Source: Alistipes onderdonkii (lineage in GTDB: Bacteria > Bacteroidota > Bacteroidia > Bacteroidales > Rikenellaceae). Taken from it: a stretch of 64,000 nt of DNA. The notes beneath the pieces were generated by a model. The model searched no databases. It saw nothing but the letters and a program-made list of their open reading frames with translations, and was not told where the DNA came from. Positions 61,615 to 64,000 of the stretch are shown here, piece after piece. The stretch spans positions 2,170,001 through 2,234,000 of the forward strand of contig NZ_CP102251.1 of assembly GCF_025145285.1 (NCBI RefSeq). The letters are read 5' to 3'. The number at the start of each line of letters is the position of its first letter. Positions within the stretch are counted from its first letter, which is position 1. Both the position numbers and the translations under genes were made by a program.

Positions 61615-63152
61615 AGCCTCTGAAAGAAAAGACCAACCTCACCCGCATATCTTCGGTACTCAGCCTGTTTACGCTCGTGGCGTTCCACTGGCCGTTCTTC
61701 CGGCTGGTGCTCGGCAACATCGAAGGGGGCTTCAATGGCGTATTGATCACCGGAGGGCTGGGCGTGCTGATGTTCGCGCTCAATTTTCTCGTCTATTACC
61801 TCGTGCTCTTTCTCGGGCGCTTCGTCGGAAAGTGCATCCTTGCCTTCACATTCATAGGCAATGCCATAAGCCTCTATTTCATAAATACATACCAGGTGCT
61901 CATCACGGACAAGATGATGGGGAACGTATTCAACACCCGGTATTCGGAGGCTTCCGGATTCTTCTCATGGTCTGCCGTATGGTATCTCCTCTTCTTGGGG
62001 GTGGTTCCATGCATCTACATTTTTGCAAGGCGGTTCGACTACGGAAGCTGGAAGCGTTTTTTCGCCCGCACGGGCATCGCATTGGCGGTTTCTTTGGCCA
62101 TAGCGCTGATCAATATGCAAAACTGGCCGTGGATCGACCGCAACGCGCCCAAGCTCGGCAGTCTGGTCATGCCGTGGTCGTATACGGTCAATTCCGTACG
62201 CTACTATAATTCCGTAAAGAAGCAGAACCGGAAAGAGATTCCCCTGCCCGACGCGAAGATCGTTTCCGACAGCAAGGATGTATGCGTGCTGATAATAGGA
62301 GAATCCGCCAGAAGGGAGAATTTCTCATTATACGGATACGGCAAGCCGACCAATCCGCTTCTGGAGAAAGACAGTGTGACCGCACTGATTGCAGATGCGG
62401 CTGCGACCTATACCACGGCAGGCGTGAAGGCCATTCTCGACCATAAGCCGTCCAACAAACTTTACGAAATCCTTCCGAACTATCTCAACCGCAGCGGCGT
62501 GGATGTGGTATGGCGCAGCAACAATTGGGGAGAGCCTCCCGTACACATCGACAAATTCTACAAGATAAAGGATATCAAATCATTGCACCCGGAAGCCGAC
62601 GACAGGTACGACGGCATTCTGCTCGCAGGCCTCCGCGAAGAGATACTCTCCGGGAGCAAGGACAAGATGCTCGTCGTACTCCATACCAGCACGAGCCACG
62701 GCCCCACGTACTATAAGAAATACCCGCCGGAGTTCGAGGTGTTCAGCCCCGTATGCACTACGGTGGAGATGTCCAAAGCGGATCCGAAGGAGCTGATGAA
62801 TGCCTACGACAACACCATCGTCTACACGGATTATCTCATTCATTCCGTAATAGAAATTCTTCGCGGGATTCCCCAAAGGCGCAGTTGCGTGATCTTCGTA
62901 TCCGACCACGGAGAGTCCCTCGGCGAAGGGAATCTGTATATGCACGGCGTGCCCATACTTGTCGCGCCGAAGGAACAGATCGAGATCCCGTTCATCGTGT
63001 GGACATCGGATGAAGCGCTGGAAATAGATCCGGAGAAAAAGGTCGGGCAGTACCATGTCTTTCACAGCGTCCTGTCGTTCCTCGGGATCGACAGCCCTGT
63101 CTATGACGAATCGTTGGATATTTTCAGGCAGCCCGAAAAAGATAAAAACTAA
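61608..63152 (+). CDS. eptA-like: EptA-like phosphoethanolamine transferase
   Basis: 514 aa. Five N-terminal membrane segments (about residues 15-175), then a periplasmic sulfatase-fold domain: LIIGESARRENFSLYGYGKP, the catalytic Thr region TYTTAGVKAIL, TSTSHGPTYYKKYPPEF and VSDHGESLGEGNLYMHGVPI. It would transfer phosphoethanolamine to lipid A or another envelope glycolipid; family members confer resistance to cationic peptides. Followed by a strong terminator. The acceptor is unproven in Bacteroidetes. Confidence 0.92.
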   Translation: MVKPLKEKTNLTRISSVLSLFTLVAFHWPFFRLVLGNIEGGFNGVLITGGLGVLMFALNFLVYYLVLFLGRFVGKCILAFTFIGNAISLYFINTYQVLITDKMMGNVFNTRYSEASGFFSWSAVWYLLFLGVVPCIYIFARRFDYGSWKRFFARTGIALAVSLAIALINMQNWPWIDRNAPKLGSLVMPWSYTVNSVRYYNSVKKQNRKEIPLPDAKIVSDSKDVCVLIIGESARRENFSLYGYGKPTNPLLEKDSVTALIADAAATYTTAGVKAILDHKPSNKLYEILPNYLNRSGVDVVWRSNNWGEPPVHIDKFYKIKDIKSLHPEADDRYDGILLAGLREEILSGSKDKMLVVLHTSTSHGPTYYKKYPPEFEVFSPVCTTVEMSKADPKELMNAYDNTIVYTDYLIHSVIEILRGIPQRRSCVIFVSDHGESLGEGNLYMHGVPILVAPKEQIEIPFIVWTSDEALEIDPEKKVGQYHVFHSVLSFLGIDSPVYDESLDIFRQPEKDKN

Positions 63153-63192
63153 AGCGTGGAATCTTTCGTGCGGGCAACCGTCCGACAGAAAT

Positions 63193-63230
63193 CGCTCGAT
63201 ATGTGATATTTACATATCGAGCGGTTTTTT
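63193..63230 (+). terminator. Rho-independent terminator of the PHP/EptA operon
   Basis: Perfect 12-bp stem CGCTCGATATGT / ACATATCGAGCG with a 7-nt loop, followed by T6. Confidence 0.95.
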
Positions 63231-63732
63231 AATGTGCCCCGAGCCGGGCGAACAGTTCCAGGTGTGCGTCGACATAGCGGGCGAGCGTTTCGGTCACCTC
63301 CTCTTCCATTTCGCCGAACTCCTCCTCCAGTTCGTCGAACGCTTCGTACTGCTCGTACATGGCCATGAACTCCTCGTCGGTGCGCTCCCTTTCGAGGTCT
63401 TCGCGGTGGGCGTCGTAGATTTTTTTCGCGGCGTATACCAGTTTCGAGAACCGTTCCGCGCCCCACAGGCGCATTACCCTGGCGAACGGGTTGCCGAAGA
63501 TGTAGGCCCCGTAACCGTTCTGGATAAGCTGGCAGAACCCGCCTTCGGTCACTTCGTCGCGGAAGATCCGGTAGGCAAGCAGCGAATGCTGTTCGCCGTT
63601 GAGCCGGGAGATCGTCTCGGCCGTGGGGTCGCCGCCGAGAGCCTCGCGGTATTTGTCGGTAAAGGCCCGGAGGAATGCGTCCATCCCTTCGGCGGCAGCC
63701 GCCTGCAGGGCCGTGTCTGTAATTTCGATCAA
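63229..63732 (-). CDS. DMP19 family protein (DUF4375)
   Basis: 167 aa, helical. Matches the DMP19/DUF4375 pattern: LNGEQHSLLAYRIFRDEVTE, GGFCQLIQNGYGAYIF and an acidic stretch FDELEEEFGEMEEEVTETLA. The founding DMP19 is a DNA mimic that sequesters a repressor; most members have unknown roles. No signal peptide. The acidic helix would suit a mimic, but this is only an analogy. It converges with the EptA operon. Confidence 0.8.
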   Translation of the reverse strand: MIEITDTALQAAAAEGMDAFLRAFTDKYREALGGDPTAETISRLNGEQHSLLAYRIFRDEVTEGGFCQLIQNGYGAYIFGNPFARVMRLWGAERFSKLVYAAKKIYDAHREDLERERTDEEFMAMYEQYEAFDELEEEFGEMEEEVTETLARYVDAHLELFARLGAH

Positions 63733-63786
63733 AGTCGTCGTCGTTTTTAGTCCGTAGTATTTTCGGGAGCCTCCCCGGAGGGCGTG

Positions 63787-64000
63787 TTATGCTTCCGGTT
63801 CGGGGGTGTAGCTGCGCAGGGCGAGTTTCTTGACCCAGACCACGAAGCCGCCCGTGAGGATGAGGTTCAGCACCAGCGTGAGCACCGAGATGATGAGCGC
63901 CGGGCCGCCGAGGCTGTATCCGAGGGCGATGAAGATTACGCCTGCGCCCACTTCGCCGCGGGTGAACATGCCGATCGAGAGCGCCAGGCGCTCGCTGACC
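63787..64000 (-). CDS. C-terminus of a CPA2-type cation:proton antiporter, 5' end outside window
   Basis: 70 codons to the window edge (64000). The visible part starts VSERLALSIGMFTRGEVGAG, and this GMxxRGEVG motif is typical of the KefB/NapA-type (CPA2) antiporters. Two hydrophobic stretches follow (VIFIALGYSLGG, IISVLTLVLNLILTGGFVVW). Substrate not determined. Only the end of the transport domain is visible; any regulatory domain is absent, because the protein ends just after. Confidence 0.75.
   Translation of the reverse strand, partial: VSERLALSIGMFTRGEVGAGVIFIALGYSLGGPALIISVLTLVLNLILTGGFVVWVKKLALRSYTPEPEA

Overview
The window looks like a chromosome segment of a gut Bacteroidales, most like Alistipes/Rikenellaceae. 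The evidence is a SusC/SusD pair, a hybrid two-component regulator, Bacteroidetes-type promoters (TAnnTTTG at -7, sometimes TTTG 19-20 bp upstream), a KamA-family protein of the Bacteroidetes size class and fairly GC-rich housekeeping genes. The genus is inferred; no rRNA is present. Region 1 (1-29,029, all minus strand) is a large polysaccharide utilisation locus (PUL). Reading with transcription: a GH106-like glycosidase, a hybrid sensor/AraC regulator split by a frameshift at a run of nine G, a GH38 alpha-mannosidase, SusC, SusD, two surface lipoproteins with related C-terminal domains, a calpain-like cysteine protease lipoprotein, a GH3 glucosidase, a second GH106-like enzyme, a basic-secretory-protein metallopeptidase and a sialate-O-acetylesterase-type esterase cut by the window edge. 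Rhamnosidases, mannosidase, glucosidase, esterase and two secreted proteases together suggest a decorated, perhaps protein-linked, rhamnose/mannose-containing glycan. Region 2 (29.3-37.1 kb) is core genome: rpsF-rpsR-rplI, adk, divergent thiL, rpsT, tRNA-Glu(UUC), a BtuFCD-type metal-chelate ABC importer with a small WG-repeat/TonB-tail-like gene inside the operon, and tRNA-Pro(GGG). Region 3 (37,032-46,350) is a 9.3-kb integrated element in the tRNA-Pro gene, bounded by 45-bp direct repeats. It carries a tyrosine integrase, an AbiEi/AbiEii toxin-antitoxin pair translationally coupled to a transposase-derived zinc-ribbon protein, a helix-turn-helix excisionase-like protein, a DUF6291-like protein, a BT4734/PriCT-2 primase-like replication protein, three DUF4190-like membrane proteins and a standalone FtsZ-C-terminal-like protein flanked by two 111-bp copies of a hairpin-ending repeat. 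No relaxase or conjugation gene is seen, so it resembles a phage satellite or a non-autonomous mobilisable island more than a conjugative element. It is the least explained part of the window. Region 4 (46.4-64 kb) is core and accessory genes: a KamA-family radical SAM enzyme, an HGSNAT-like acyltransferase, a pirin, a GH43 lipoprotein, prfC, nadB, a GH20 hexosaminidase, queA, a YbaK-type deacylase, a membrane PHP-domain protein overlapping an EptA-like phosphoethanolamine transferase, a DMP19-family protein and the C-terminus of a CPA2 antiporter.
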